Shown in pieces: positions 26,837 through 36,557 of a stretch of 64,000 nucleotides of DNA. Made by a program: the position numbers and the translations under genes. The DNA is taken from contig JACDOC010000012.1 of assembly GCA_017656295.1 (NCBI GenBank), forward strand, positions 1 through 64,000, written 5' to 3'. The first letter of the stretch is position 1, and each line of letters starts with the position of its first letter. Under the pieces are notes generated by a model. The model ran no database searches. It was not told the DNA's origin and was given only the letters and a program-made list of their open reading frames with translations. Source of the stretch: Bacillus sp. (in: firmicutes). GTDB taxonomy: Bacteria > Bacillota > Bacilli > Bacillales > JACDOC01.

Positions 26837-26865
26837 TGTCAACCTAAATTTAAATAAGGTTAACA
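26837..26865 (-). promoter_or_regulatory. BirA operator of bioY
   Basis: On the plus strand, TGTCAAC (26837-26843), 15 bp, then GTTAACA (26859-26865). Arms and spacing match the site before bioB (20585-20613). Biotinoyl-AMP-bound BirA would repress bioY. Confidence 0.85.
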
Positions 26866-26977
26866 AAAATACCGCTTAAAATACGCCTCGAGTCGTAGAT
26901 GAAAATAAAGCTCGGGCTCGTTATGGGATATATGAAGAAAAGATAAGATGAAGACAAGAAAGGAGGGAACGCGGACG

Positions 26978-27322
26978 ATGAAAAAGATTGCTTTATTTAC
27001 ACTAGGGATCATATTAGCCTGTATCATTTTAGCCCACCTTGGACCAATGATCGGCCTGCTTATTTCATCCATTATTTTCTACTATGCTTTCAAAAAATGT
27101 TTAAAGGCCGAAAAAACGAGCGTCAAAATTTTGCTAGGGACGATTGCGGTCATCGCCTTAATCGCCAGTTTGTCCAACATTCCTGCCGTCATCGGGCTGC
27201 TCGCCTTAGTGGGATTGTACTATATCCATAAAAACTGGAAAAAACAACCGTCATCACCTAAAGATGACGATCCGTTCACCAACTTTGAACGCGAATGGCA
27301 AAAACTACAACAAACTAATTGA
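26978..27322 (+). CDS. liaI: LiaI-like small membrane protein
   Basis: A 114-residue protein with three or so hydrophobic segments in residues 4-82 and a charged C-terminal tail (KKQPSSPKDDDPFTNFEREWQ). In B. subtilis LiaI anchors the PspA-like LiaH at the membrane under envelope stress. Assignment rests on size, topology and position directly before liaH. The frame opens at 26948, but AAAGGAGGG lies between, favouring ATG 26978. It overlaps or abuts the next gene. Confidence 0.75.
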   Translation: MKKIALFTLGIILACIILAHLGPMIGLLISSIIFYYAFKKCLKAEKTSVKILLGTIAVIALIASLSNIPAVIGLLALVGLYYIHKNWKKQPSSPKDDDPFTNFEREWQKLQQTN

Positions 27323-27336
27323 AAGGGGTTATTGAA

Positions 27337-27981
27337 ATGGGATTGTTTACACGATTAAAGCAAGTAATTGAAGCTGATTTACACGACTTAATCGATCAAA
27401 AAGAACAGAAAAATCCAATGGCGATGCTAAATCATTACTTACGTCAATGCGAACAAGAAGTGGAAAAAGTGAAAAAGCTCGTCGAACGCCATTACACGTT
27501 AAAAAATCAATACGAAAGAGAATGGCATGAAGCGAAAAAGATGGCTGAAAAGCGGAATCATCAAGCAGCCGTTGCTCAAGAAGCGGGAGCTGACGACTTA
27601 TACCAATTTGCATCAACGGAACAACACCAATACGAAGAACGAGCACAACGCCTTGCCCAATTAAAAGAGCAAGCTGAAAAAGAACTCGAGCAACTCGAAA
27701 AAAAATACGAGCAAATGAAGCATAAGTTAAAAGATATGCACGTAAAAAAACTTGAACTGATGGGACGTGAAAACACGGCGCGGGCTCATTATCGCATGAA
27801 CAAAGTATTAGATGGAGAAAAATACTCTGAAAAAGCGAACTCTCGTTTTGAAGAAATGGAGCGCTACTTAGACGAGCTCGAGCGAAAAGTAATGACACGC
27901 TATTATGAAAGTACAATTGATACAAAAATTGCTCAATTAGAAAAAGAGCTAAAAAATCGGGAAACAGTTTCGAACGAATAA
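27337..27981 (+). CDS. liaH: LiaH, PspA/IM30-family phage-shock protein
   Basis: A 214-residue, almost wholly coiled-coil protein. GLFTRLKQVIEADLHDLIDQ at the N-terminus is the amphipathic PspA-type helix, followed by long helices rich in Glu, Lys and Gln (residues 25-210). Such proteins polymerise on damaged membranes. GAAAGGGG precedes ATG 27337; the in-frame ATG at 27319 overlaps liaI and has no site. In Bacillus this is the most strongly induced protein of the Lia stimulon. Confidence 0.88.
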   Translation: MGLFTRLKQVIEADLHDLIDQKEQKNPMAMLNHYLRQCEQEVEKVKKLVERHYTLKNQYEREWHEAKKMAEKRNHQAAVAQEAGADDLYQFASTEQHQYEERAQRLAQLKEQAEKELEQLEKKYEQMKHKLKDMHVKKLELMGRENTARAHYRMNKVLDGEKYSEKANSRFEEMERYLDELERKVMTRYYESTIDTKIAQLEKELKNRETVSNE

Positions 27982-28020
27982 AAAAACGTGGTATGCTTAA
28001 GGCATAGATCAAGTGAAACT

Positions 28021-28147
28021 TCCATCAGTGAGGGGCCCTTACAGATGGTTAGTTGAACGAATCGGGTTCTGACTGGCGCTTAACTCCTCTTAAACTACTT
28101 TATGTTTTGAAGCGGGAATCTTAGCGCCAGTTAGAACGGGTAAAAAC
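28021..28147 (+). repeat. Interspersed hairpin element between liaH and liaF
   Basis: About 125 bp, with GATGGTTAGT, CGAATCGGGT, ATGTTTTGAAG and CGCCAGTT blocks that recur in inverted orientation at 38946-39060. It can fold: CCATC..GATGG near 28021-28047, and ACTGGCGCTTA..TTAGCGCCAGT near 28074-28138. It occupies the place where liaG would lie in B. subtilis. It looks like a small non-autonomous element; an origin from IS200/IS605-type ends is a guess. Confidence 0.7.
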
Positions 28148-28210
28148 AACGCCTGATTTGTCCTTAGCTTAACCAACAATGAGAAGAACAGAAAGGGGAG
28201 ATGTCATACG

Positions 28211-28933
28211 ATGAACAAGTACAACGGATGGTTATGGATTTTTTATATCGCTGTTGGACTTCTTTTGTTTGAAATCATTTTTTTAGATGGTGGCATACTC
28301 TACTTTCTGTTCTTTTCTTTTCTCTTCGTATACATCGGAAAAAAATATTACCATAAACTCCTTGGGAAAATCGTATTTTGGGTCAGCTTAGTAAACGCTG
28401 CTTTCGCCATTTTTCACACGTTAGCATTTCGCTGGGTACTATTTGCAGTCATCTTATACTTTCTTATCCAGTATGTGCAATCGAAAAAAACACGTTCGAC
28501 CGTTCAAGTAGAGGAAATTCGAAAAAGCGGGACCACATCGGATGTTATTTTTCGTAAAAAGCCTTTTTTTCAAAATAAAATCATCGGGCGCCAAAGCACC
28601 CCGCAAGCAATCTACGAATGGGAAGATGTCAATGTACAAGGATTTGTAGGGGATATGGTCATTGACTTAAGCCAAACCGTCTTTCCAAAAGGGGAGGCCC
28701 TTATTTTTGTACGCCACCTCCTTGGAAACGTGCAAGTGCTTGTTCCGTACGATATGGAAGTATCCGTTCACGTGTCCGTTGTCGTTGGAACGGTCGATAT
28801 TTTTCAAATGGTCAATGAGCGTGTCGTGAATGAATCCATTATTTTTCAAACGGCTGACTATCCAGAAGTGGAGCAAAAAATTAAAATCGTGACGTCGATG
28901 GTGGCCGGTCATGTAGAGGTGAAACGGGTATGA
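28211..28933 (+). CDS. liaF: LiaF-like negative regulator
   Basis: A 240-residue membrane protein with four N-terminal helices (about 8-90) and a cytoplasmic beta-rich C-terminal domain (130-240; WEDVNVQGFVGDMVIDLSQTVFPKGEALIFVRHLLGNVQVLVPYD), the LiaF/DUF2154 signature. LiaF restrains the LiaS kinase in the absence of stress. AAAGGGGAG precedes the ATG. It overlaps liaS by four bases. Confidence 0.9.
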   Translation: MNKYNGWLWIFYIAVGLLLFEIIFLDGGILYFLFFSFLFVYIGKKYYHKLLGKIVFWVSLVNAAFAIFHTLAFRWVLFAVILYFLIQYVQSKKTRSTVQVEEIRKSGTTSDVIFRKKPFFQNKIIGRQSTPQAIYEWEDVNVQGFVGDMVIDLSQTVFPKGEALIFVRHLLGNVQVLVPYDMEVSVHVSVVVGTVDIFQMVNERVVNESIIFQTADYPEVEQKIKIVTSMVAGHVEVKRV

Positions 28934-29967
28934 ACGTCATCCAACGTCACCTCCTTTTCGGTTTCGTTTGTGCAGTCGTCATGGTCATCGGCGTCATTGG
29001 ATTATATATTTTAACCTACCCGTTGGAAAAATGGTCCGAATGGTGGACAGAAAAAGTCGCAGGAATTCCATTTATATTGGCTGTTTTGCTATTACTTGTG
29101 TTCATCGGATTATTTTTAGGACTTTTTTTCGGGTGGTATTGGAAAAAACAATTTTTAACGATCGAACGGTCTCTATCTAATTTTCGTAAAAGCTCGCCAT
29201 CAAAAGAATCTAACGAAACGAGCGTCGCTGAAGTAGAAGAAATTCTTTTGAAAATAAAGCAATGGCAGCAACAATTTCAAGAGCAGACGAAGCTCGCCCA
29301 AAAGTTAGCAAGCCAAACAGCAGAACAGCAAGAAAAGCTGATGCAAGAACTCGTAACAAAAGAGCGGAGTCGACTCGCCCGGGAGTTGCACGATTCAGTA
29401 AGCCAACAACTATTTGCCGCATCGATGTTAATCTCCGCCATTAATGAATCGGAAGACACCACTTTCCCTCAACTTTCCAAACAGTTACAAATGGTCGAAC
29501 AAATGGTGCATCAATCGCAACTCGAAATGCGGGCCTTACTCCTTCATTTACGACCTGTACCGTTAAAAGGAAAGACGTTGCAGGAAGGAATGCTCGAGCT
29601 GCTTTCAGAACTTAAGCAAAAAGTTCCGATGACGATTCAATGGAAAATTGAACCGTTCCCTTTAGATAAAGGAATTGAAGATCATTTGTTCCGAATTTTA
29701 CAAGAAGCGATTTCGAACACCCTTCGTCACGCTAAAGCGACTACGTTAGAAGTATTGTTTATTGTCCGTGACCAATTTGCCATATTACGTGTCGTTGATG
29801 ACGGGGTTGGTTTTAACGTAGAGGAAGTCAAAACTACGTCGTACGGCCTGCAAACGATGCGTGAGCGTGCGCTTGAAATCGGTGGAAATCTTCAGATTGT
29901 CAGTCTTCCGGGAAAAGGGACACGACTCGAAGTGAAAATTCCGATAATGGAGGGAGACGATGATTAA
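28930..29967 (+). CDS. liaS: LiaS-like sensor histidine kinase
   Basis: A 345-residue NarL-type (HisKA_3) kinase. Two membrane helices (about 8-30 and 45-72) with almost no outside loop fit an intramembrane-sensing kinase. A coiled linker follows (about 95-145). The phospho-site is [20 protein letters not shown] near 155, and the ATPase domain ends with DDGVGFN and [15 protein letters not shown]. Start and stop overlap liaF and liaR, showing translational coupling. Confidence 0.92.
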   Translation: MNVIQRHLLFGFVCAVVMVIGVIGLYILTYPLEKWSEWWTEKVAGIPFILAVLLLLVFIGLFLGLFFGWYWKKQFLTIERSLSNFRKSSPSKESNETSVAEVEEILLKIKQWQQQFQEQTKLAQKLASQTAEQQEKLMQELVTKERSRLARELHDSVSQQLFAASMLISAINESEDTTFPQLSKQLQMVEQMVHQSQLEMRALLLHLRPVPLKGKTLQEGMLELLSELKQKVPMTIQWKIEPFPLDKGIEDHLFRILQEAISNTLRHAKATTLEVLFIVRDQFAILRVVDDGVGFNVEEVKTTSYGLQTMRERALEIGGNLQIVSLPGKGTRLEVKIPIMEGDDD

Positions 29968-30598
29968 AGTATTATTTGTCGACGACCATGAGATGGTGCG
30001 TATCGGTGTATCCTCGTACTTATCAACACAGCCGGATATCGAAGTCATTGGAGAAGCGGAAAATGGAAAAGAAGCGGTTGACTTAGCATTACAGCTCCGT
30101 CCCGACATCATTTTAATGGACCTGGTAATGAAGGAAATGGATGGCATTGAAGCGACAAAACAAATTATGAACGCATGGCCTGATGCCAAGATCATTATCG
30201 TTACAAGCTTTTTAGATGATGAAAAAGTGTATCCTGCCCTTGAAGCCGGTGCCACAAGCTACTTATTAAAAACGTCAAAAGCAAGCGAAATTGCGGATGC
30301 CATAAGAAAAACGTATCACGGTCAAACGGTGCTCGAGCCAGAAGTGACTGATAAAGTGATGGCGAAAATGCGTCGACCATCTACTCGCCTGCCACATGAA
30401 GAATTAACAAAGCGCGAGATGGAAATTTTATTATTAATGGCCAAAGGAAAAACGAATCAAGAAATTGCCGACGAACTGTTTATTGCCTTAAAAACGGTAA
30501 AAACTCACGTCAGCAATATTTTAAGTAAACTAGAGGTCCAAGACCGGACCCAAGCGGTCATTTATGCGTTTAAACATCATTTAGTCGATCCCACCTAA
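29960..30598 (+). CDS. liaR: LiaR-like response regulator
   Basis: A 212-residue NarL/FixJ-type regulator. The receiver has FVDDHEMVR at the start, phospho-acceptor Asp in [14 protein letters not shown] near 54, conserved Thr/Ser and Lys (TSFLDD; LLKTSKA). The LuxR-type HTH ([24 protein letters not shown] ... [12 protein letters not shown]) spans about 147-205. It overlaps liaS by eight bases and ends the operon at a hairpin terminator. Confidence 0.93.
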   Translation: MIKVLFVDDHEMVRIGVSSYLSTQPDIEVIGEAENGKEAVDLALQLRPDIILMDLVMKEMDGIEATKQIMNAWPDAKIIIVTSFLDDEKVYPALEAGATSYLLKTSKASEIADAIRKTYHGQTVLEPEVTDKVMAKMRRPSTRLPHEELTKREMEILLLMAKGKTNQEIADELFIALKTVKTHVSNILSKLEVQDRTQAVIYAFKHHLVDPT

Positions 30599-30623
30599 TA
30601 AAAGTCAAGGTGGGATTATTTCT
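30588..30623 (+). terminator. Terminator of the lia operon
   Basis: ATCCCACCT, an 11-nt loop and AGGTGGGAT are followed by TATTTCTTT. It overlaps the liaR stop codon and the end of the convergent small gene. Confidence 0.85.
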
Positions 30624-30747
30624 TTTGCTGATATTTTTGAGCAAGTAAAGCTTTTACTTGATTATACGTTAACCCAGACGCCCGGTTTTTCGCCTTTACT
30701 TCTTCGATATCAGTACCTGCAACTGTAAATCGCTTCGTAGGTTTCAT
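30616..30747 (-). CDS. 43-residue protein, possible gamma-type SASP relative
   Basis: GGAGGG lies seven bases before ATG 30747. The product begins MKPTKRFTVAGTDIEEVKAKN, and the GTDIEEVKxxN segment resembles the start of gamma-type small acid-soluble spore proteins; the rest (SGLTYNQVKALLAQKYQQKK) is helical and basic. It is too short for a normal SspE. It is a convincing small gene by its start signal, while the spore role is an inference from the motif. Confidence 0.65.
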   Translation of the reverse strand: MKPTKRFTVAGTDIEEVKAKNRASGLTYNQVKALLAQKYQQKK

Positions 30748-30833
30748 CACCATTCCCTCCTTTCATATTTATTTTCTAATAAAACCATACAAATATGCGA
30801 GCAAAATCCCAAGGTTCAGCACTTTAAAGCATC

Positions 30834-30862
30834 GCGGGACTGTCCCCTAGTCCTTTAAAGTA
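30834..30862. repeat. Solitary REP copy
   Basis: GCGGGACTGTCCCC at 30834-30847 is preceded by CTTTAAAGCATC and followed by TCCTTTAAAGTAC, matching the linkers of the RAYT-linked REP clusters 5 kb upstream. Confidence 0.85.
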
Positions 30863-30894
30863 CAAAAAAGCTACCCCAATAGTATGAGGTAGCT
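30862..30894 (-). terminator. Terminator of the neopullulanase gene
   Basis: On the minus strand AGCTACCTC pairs with GGGTAGCT (arms 30886-30894 and 30869-30876) and TTTTTTG follows. It lies just past the stop codon and next to a REP copy. Confidence 0.85.
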
Positions 30895-30906
30895 GTTAGT
30901 TTGATT

Positions 30907-32914
<2,008 letters not shown>

Positions 32915-32941
32915 CAATCATTTAGGGGGAGGTTTCATTTT

Positions 32942-34213
32942 ATGAAAAAGAAGTTGTTAGCTTCGATGATGACAGCCGCTTTAGCGGTGGGTTCGTTAGC
33001 TGCTTGTGGTCCAAAAGATAACACAACTTCATCAACAGATAATGGATCAACAGACAGTGGGGAAAACAAACCTGAAAAATTAGTCGTTTGGGAAGACAAA
33101 GATCGTGGCCCAGCGATTGAAGCAGCAATTAAGAGTTTCGAAGAAAAATATGGAATTAAAGTAGAGTACAAAGAAGTTCCGATGTTAGACCAGCAAGATA
33201 AGTTACGTTTAGATGGTCCGAACCGTACTGGAGCGGATGTTGTTACGCTACCTCATGACCGTATTGGTCCACTTGTGACAGAAGGATTAATCGTTCCTCT
33301 TCATGTGGATGAGGAAGTTGTGAATCAATTCACTGAATCTTCCATTCAAGCAATGACATTCGATGGAGAATTATACGGTTTACCAAAATCTACAGAAACA
33401 CCGGTTCTTATTTACAACAAAGCCCTTCTTGAAAAAGCTCCAGAAACAATGGATGAGCTTTATAGCTTTGCTAAAGATTTCTCAAAAGATGGAAAGTACG
33501 GATTTTTAGCGCTATGGGATAACTTCTATTTCGCGCATGGTGTCATTGGCGGATTTGGTGGTTACGTGTTTGGTGATGATAACGGTGTGCCAAATCCACA
33601 AGATCTCGGCCTTAACAACGACGGCGCTGTTGAAGGGGCAGAGTACATTGCGAAATGGTATCAAGAAGGATTATTCCCTAATGGTATTATCGGTGAAAAC
33701 GGTGGCCAAACATTAGATGGTTTATTTACAGAGGGAAAAGTGGCTGCTGTTATGAACGGTCCTTGGGCGTTCCAAGGTTATCGTGAGGCTGGTATTGATA
33801 TTGGGGTAGCTCCACTACCTACGTTACCAAACGGTGAACATGTGAAAACATTCATTGGGGTAAAAGGTTGGTACGTAAGCTCCTTTTCTAAACATCCGGA
33901 ATGGGCACAAAAACTAGTTGAACATATTACAAATGCCGAAAATGCAAAAATCCGCTTTGAATTAACTGGCGAAATTCCACCTGTAAAATCTTTAATTGAA
34001 GATCCAGTCATTGCAGAAGATGAAGCAGCAAGTGCGGTAGCGATTCAATCCGGTTATGGTGTACCGATGCCAAACATTCCAGAAATGGGTGAAGTTTGGG
34101 ACCCAATGGCATCTGCTCTTCAATTAACGGTTACAGGCAAACAAGAGCCAGCAAAAGCGTTGGATGAAGCAGTCAAAGCGATTGGACAACAGATTCAAAC
34201 GAATCACCAATAA
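32942..34213 (+). CDS. Maltodextrin-type ABC transporter binding lipoprotein
   Basis: A 423-residue solute-binding protein of the MalE/CUT1 group. The signal peptide MKKKLLASMM... ends in the lipobox LAAC with the lipidated Cys at about residue 21, followed by a Ser/Thr-rich linker. ADVVTLPHDRIGPLVTEGLI, MNGPWAF and SALQLTVTGKQEPAKAL are typical maltose/maltodextrin-binding segments. AGGGGGAGG precedes ATG 32942. Context with neopullulanase, permeases and GH31 glucosidase supports maltodextrin uptake. Confidence 0.9.
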   Translation: MKKKLLASMMTAALAVGSLAACGPKDNTTSSTDNGSTDSGENKPEKLVVWEDKDRGPAIEAAIKSFEEKYGIKVEYKEVPMLDQQDKLRLDGPNRTGADVVTLPHDRIGPLVTEGLIVPLHVDEEVVNQFTESSIQAMTFDGELYGLPKSTETPVLIYNKALLEKAPETMDELYSFAKDFSKDGKYGFLALWDNFYFAHGVIGGFGGYVFGDDNGVPNPQDLGLNNDGAVEGAEYIAKWYQEGLFPNGIIGENGGQTLDGLFTEGKVAAVMNGPWAFQGYREAGIDIGVAPLPTLPNGEHVKTFIGVKGWYVSSFSKHPEWAQKLVEHITNAENAKIRFELTGEIPPVKSLIEDPVIAEDEAASAVAIQSGYGVPMPNIPEMGEVWDPMASALQLTVTGKQEPAKALDEAVKAIGQQIQTNHQ

Positions 34214-34220
34214 TGTTTTT

Positions 34221-34260
34221 TAGTGGCAGTACTTCATCCGGAGTACTGCTACTCTCTTTC
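34221..34260 (+). terminator. Intercistronic stem-loop after the binding-protein gene
   Basis: GTGGCAGTACT, an 8-nt loop and AGTACTGCTAC form an 11-bp stem just after the stop codon. Only a weak T-run follows. Such elements partly terminate or protect mRNA so that the binding protein exceeds the permeases. The next 150 bp up to 34411 hold no gene; ATCAGTGGGG near 34273 resembles one block of the interspersed element at 38946-39060. Confidence 0.6.
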
Positions 34261-34411
34261 ATTCAACGAATCATCAGTGGGGATGAGAAAAACCCCCGAA
34301 GCCACCTTAACGGGCAGTAATTTTCCCCCATCTCAAGAGTGGACCAAAGAAGGAAGTAGGGAGCAACAGCCCGTAAAGGTCCGATTAGTGTTCAAGAAAG
34401 GAGCATGTCTC

Positions 34412-35695
34412 GTGTCAACAAACACCACACGGCATAGTAAAGTCGCCTTCATCTTATCTCTCCTTCTTGCTGGTCTCGGGCAGCTATATAATCGTCAATT
34501 ATTAAAAGGTTTCTCCTTTATTATTTTAGAAGTAGCTTATCTAATCGCTTTTTACGATTTATTTAATATGGGTTTTTGGGGACTTTTTACCCTTGGTGAA
34601 GTCGTTCGACGTGACCATTCTATTCGTTTACTGATTCAAGGAATTTTAGCGGTTATTGTTCTGGCATTTGGAATTGGGTTTTATATTTTTAACGTTGTCG
34701 ATGCGTATCGTAACGGGAAAAAGCGCGAGGAAGGTATTCCATTACCTACGATTAAAGAACAATTTAAGCATTTATACGATTACGGTTTCCCTTACTTAAT
34801 GATTTCACCAGGACTTTTTTTACTTATTTTTACCGTGGTGTTTCCATTAATTTTTATGGTGTTATTAGCGTTTACGAACTATGATCTATACCATTCTCCA
34901 CCAGCTAAACTTGTCGATTGGGTTGGGTTTGAGAACTTCAAGAAAGTTTTCACGTTAGATATTTGGCGTGACACAATGATGAAAGTTCTCGCTTGGACGA
35001 TTATTTGGACGTTCGTTGCAACGACCGGACAAATCATCATCGGTATCTTCTTAGCTGTTATCGTGAATCAAAAAGATTTAAAAGGAAAGGCCATTATTCG
35101 GACCATTCTCATTCTTCCATGGGCGGTACCAGCATTTGTAACAATTTTGATTTTTGCCAATATGTTTAACGAAACCTTTGGGGTGATTAATACATCTATT
35201 CTCCCGTTCTTTGGATTGGATGCCATTCCATGGATGACCGATGTGAACTGGACACGTACAGCGGTAATATTGATACAATTTTGGTTAGGATTCCCATTTG
35301 TTATGGCGATGACAACTGGGGTGTTACAAGCGATACCAGATGATTTATATGAAGCCGCTACGATGGACGGGGCAACACCTTGGCAAAAGTTTCGTAACAT
35401 TACGTTGCCGATGATTTTATACGCAACGGCTCCCATTTTAATTACGCAATACACGTTTAACTTCAATAACTTCAATATTATTTACCTATTTAACAGCGGC
35501 GGACCAGCAATCGTCGGTCAGCAACAAGCGGGTGGTACCGATATTCTCATTTCGTGGATTTATAAGTTAACGTTAAATTCTGCTCAATACAGCATTGCAG
35601 CAGCGATCACGTTAATACTTGGGATTATCATTGTAACCTTTGCGGTGATTCAGTTTAAGAGAACAAGATCATTTAAAGAAGAGGATTTGATGTAA
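34412..35695 (+). CDS. Maltodextrin ABC permease, MalF-like
   Basis: A 427-residue inner-membrane permease with about eight helices. The EAA loop reads YEAATMDGATPWQKFRNITLPM (near 315), the docking site for the ATPase. The extra N-terminal helices and P2-like loop match the MalF rather than MalG type. The frame extends back to 34223, but GTG 34412 lies eight bases behind AAGGAG and gives the family length. It is translationally close to the next permease (1-bp gap). Confidence 0.9.
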   Translation: MSTNTTRHSKVAFILSLLLAGLGQLYNRQLLKGFSFIILEVAYLIAFYDLFNMGFWGLFTLGEVVRRDHSIRLLIQGILAVIVLAFGIGFYIFNVVDAYRNGKKREEGIPLPTIKEQFKHLYDYGFPYLMISPGLFLLIFTVVFPLIFMVLLAFTNYDLYHSPPAKLVDWVGFENFKKVFTLDIWRDTMMKVLAWTIIWTFVATTGQIIIGIFLAVIVNQKDLKGKAIIRTILILPWAVPAFVTILIFANMFNETFGVINTSILPFFGLDAIPWMTDVNWTRTAVILIQFWLGFPFVMAMTTGVLQAIPDDLYEAATMDGATPWQKFRNITLPMILYATAPILITQYTFNFNNFNIIYLFNSGGPAIVGQQQAGGTDILISWIYKLTLNSAQYSIAAAITLILGIIIVTFAVIQFKRTRSFKEEDLM

Positions 35696-35696
35696 T

Positions 35697-36536
35697 ATGA
35701 GTATGAAAACAGCGAAAATCATCCGCTTAACGTTGTCTTATCTCGTCTTGTTTGTTGCGATGTTTATCGTTATTTATCCCATTTTATGGGTCATCGGGGC
35801 TTCATTAAATCCAGGAAACAGTTTAATGAGCTCCACGATGATTCCTGAAAATCCGACGCTTAGCCACTATCAAGACCTGTTTGGAGAGGATTCCTTGTTC
35901 CTGCAATGGTATTGGAATACGTTAAAAGTGTCAGGACTTACGATGATTTTTTCCGTTATTTTAGTCGGACTGACTGCCTATGCGTTTTCACGTTACCGCT
36001 TTACCGGTCGTAAATATGGACTCATGACGTTTTTAATTTTACAAATGATTCCCCAATTTGTAGCAATTATCGCTTTATACGTGTTACTTTCCATGTTAAA
36101 GCTGATGGATACTCATCTAGGATTAATTCTCCTCTATGTAGGTGGGGGAATTCCGATGAATACGTGGTTAGCGAAAGGGTACTTCGATACCATTCCGCGT
36201 GAGTTAGATGAATCCGCTCGGATGGATGGTGCCGGTCACTTACGCATTTTCTTCCAAATTATTTTGCCGTTATCGAAACCGATTTTAGCGGTAGTGGCTT
36301 TGTTCTCGTTCATCGGACCGTTTGCCGAGTTTATTTTAGCGTCATTGATTTTACGTTCAGAAGAAAAATACACCCTCGCTGTTGGTCTTTATAGCTTAGT
36401 GTCCGACCAATTTAACAATAAATTTACGGAATTTGCTGCTGGTTCCGTCTTAATTGCGATTCCAATTGCGTTATTATTCTTGTCTTTACAAAAATATTTT
36501 GTGTCAGGTTTAACGGCTGGAGGAACGAAAGGGTAA
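35697..36536 (+). CDS. Maltodextrin ABC permease, MalG-like
   Basis: A 279-residue permease with six helices. The EAA loop is ELDESARMDGAGHLRIFFQIILPL (about 163-186), and NPTLSHYQDLF after the first helix is typical of the CUT1 second permease. It directly follows the MalF-like gene. No msmX/malK ATPase gene is in the cluster, so a shared multi-sugar ATPase encoded elsewhere presumably energises it. Confidence 0.92.
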   Translation: MSMKTAKIIRLTLSYLVLFVAMFIVIYPILWVIGASLNPGNSLMSSTMIPENPTLSHYQDLFGEDSLFLQWYWNTLKVSGLTMIFSVILVGLTAYAFSRYRFTGRKYGLMTFLILQMIPQFVAIIALYVLLSMLKLMDTHLGLILLYVGGGIPMNTWLAKGYFDTIPRELDESARMDGAGHLRIFFQIILPLSKPILAVVALFSFIGPFAEFILASLILRSEEKYTLAVGLYSLVSDQFNNKFTEFAAGSVLIAIPIALLFLSLQKYFVSGLTAGGTKG

Positions 36537-36557
36537 AAAATCGAAAGGGTGGTAGTG

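Noticed and set aside
27347-28012. 221-codon minus-strand frame over liaH
   Set aside because: It is a shadow of the coiled-coil gene liaH, caused by skewed codon composition.
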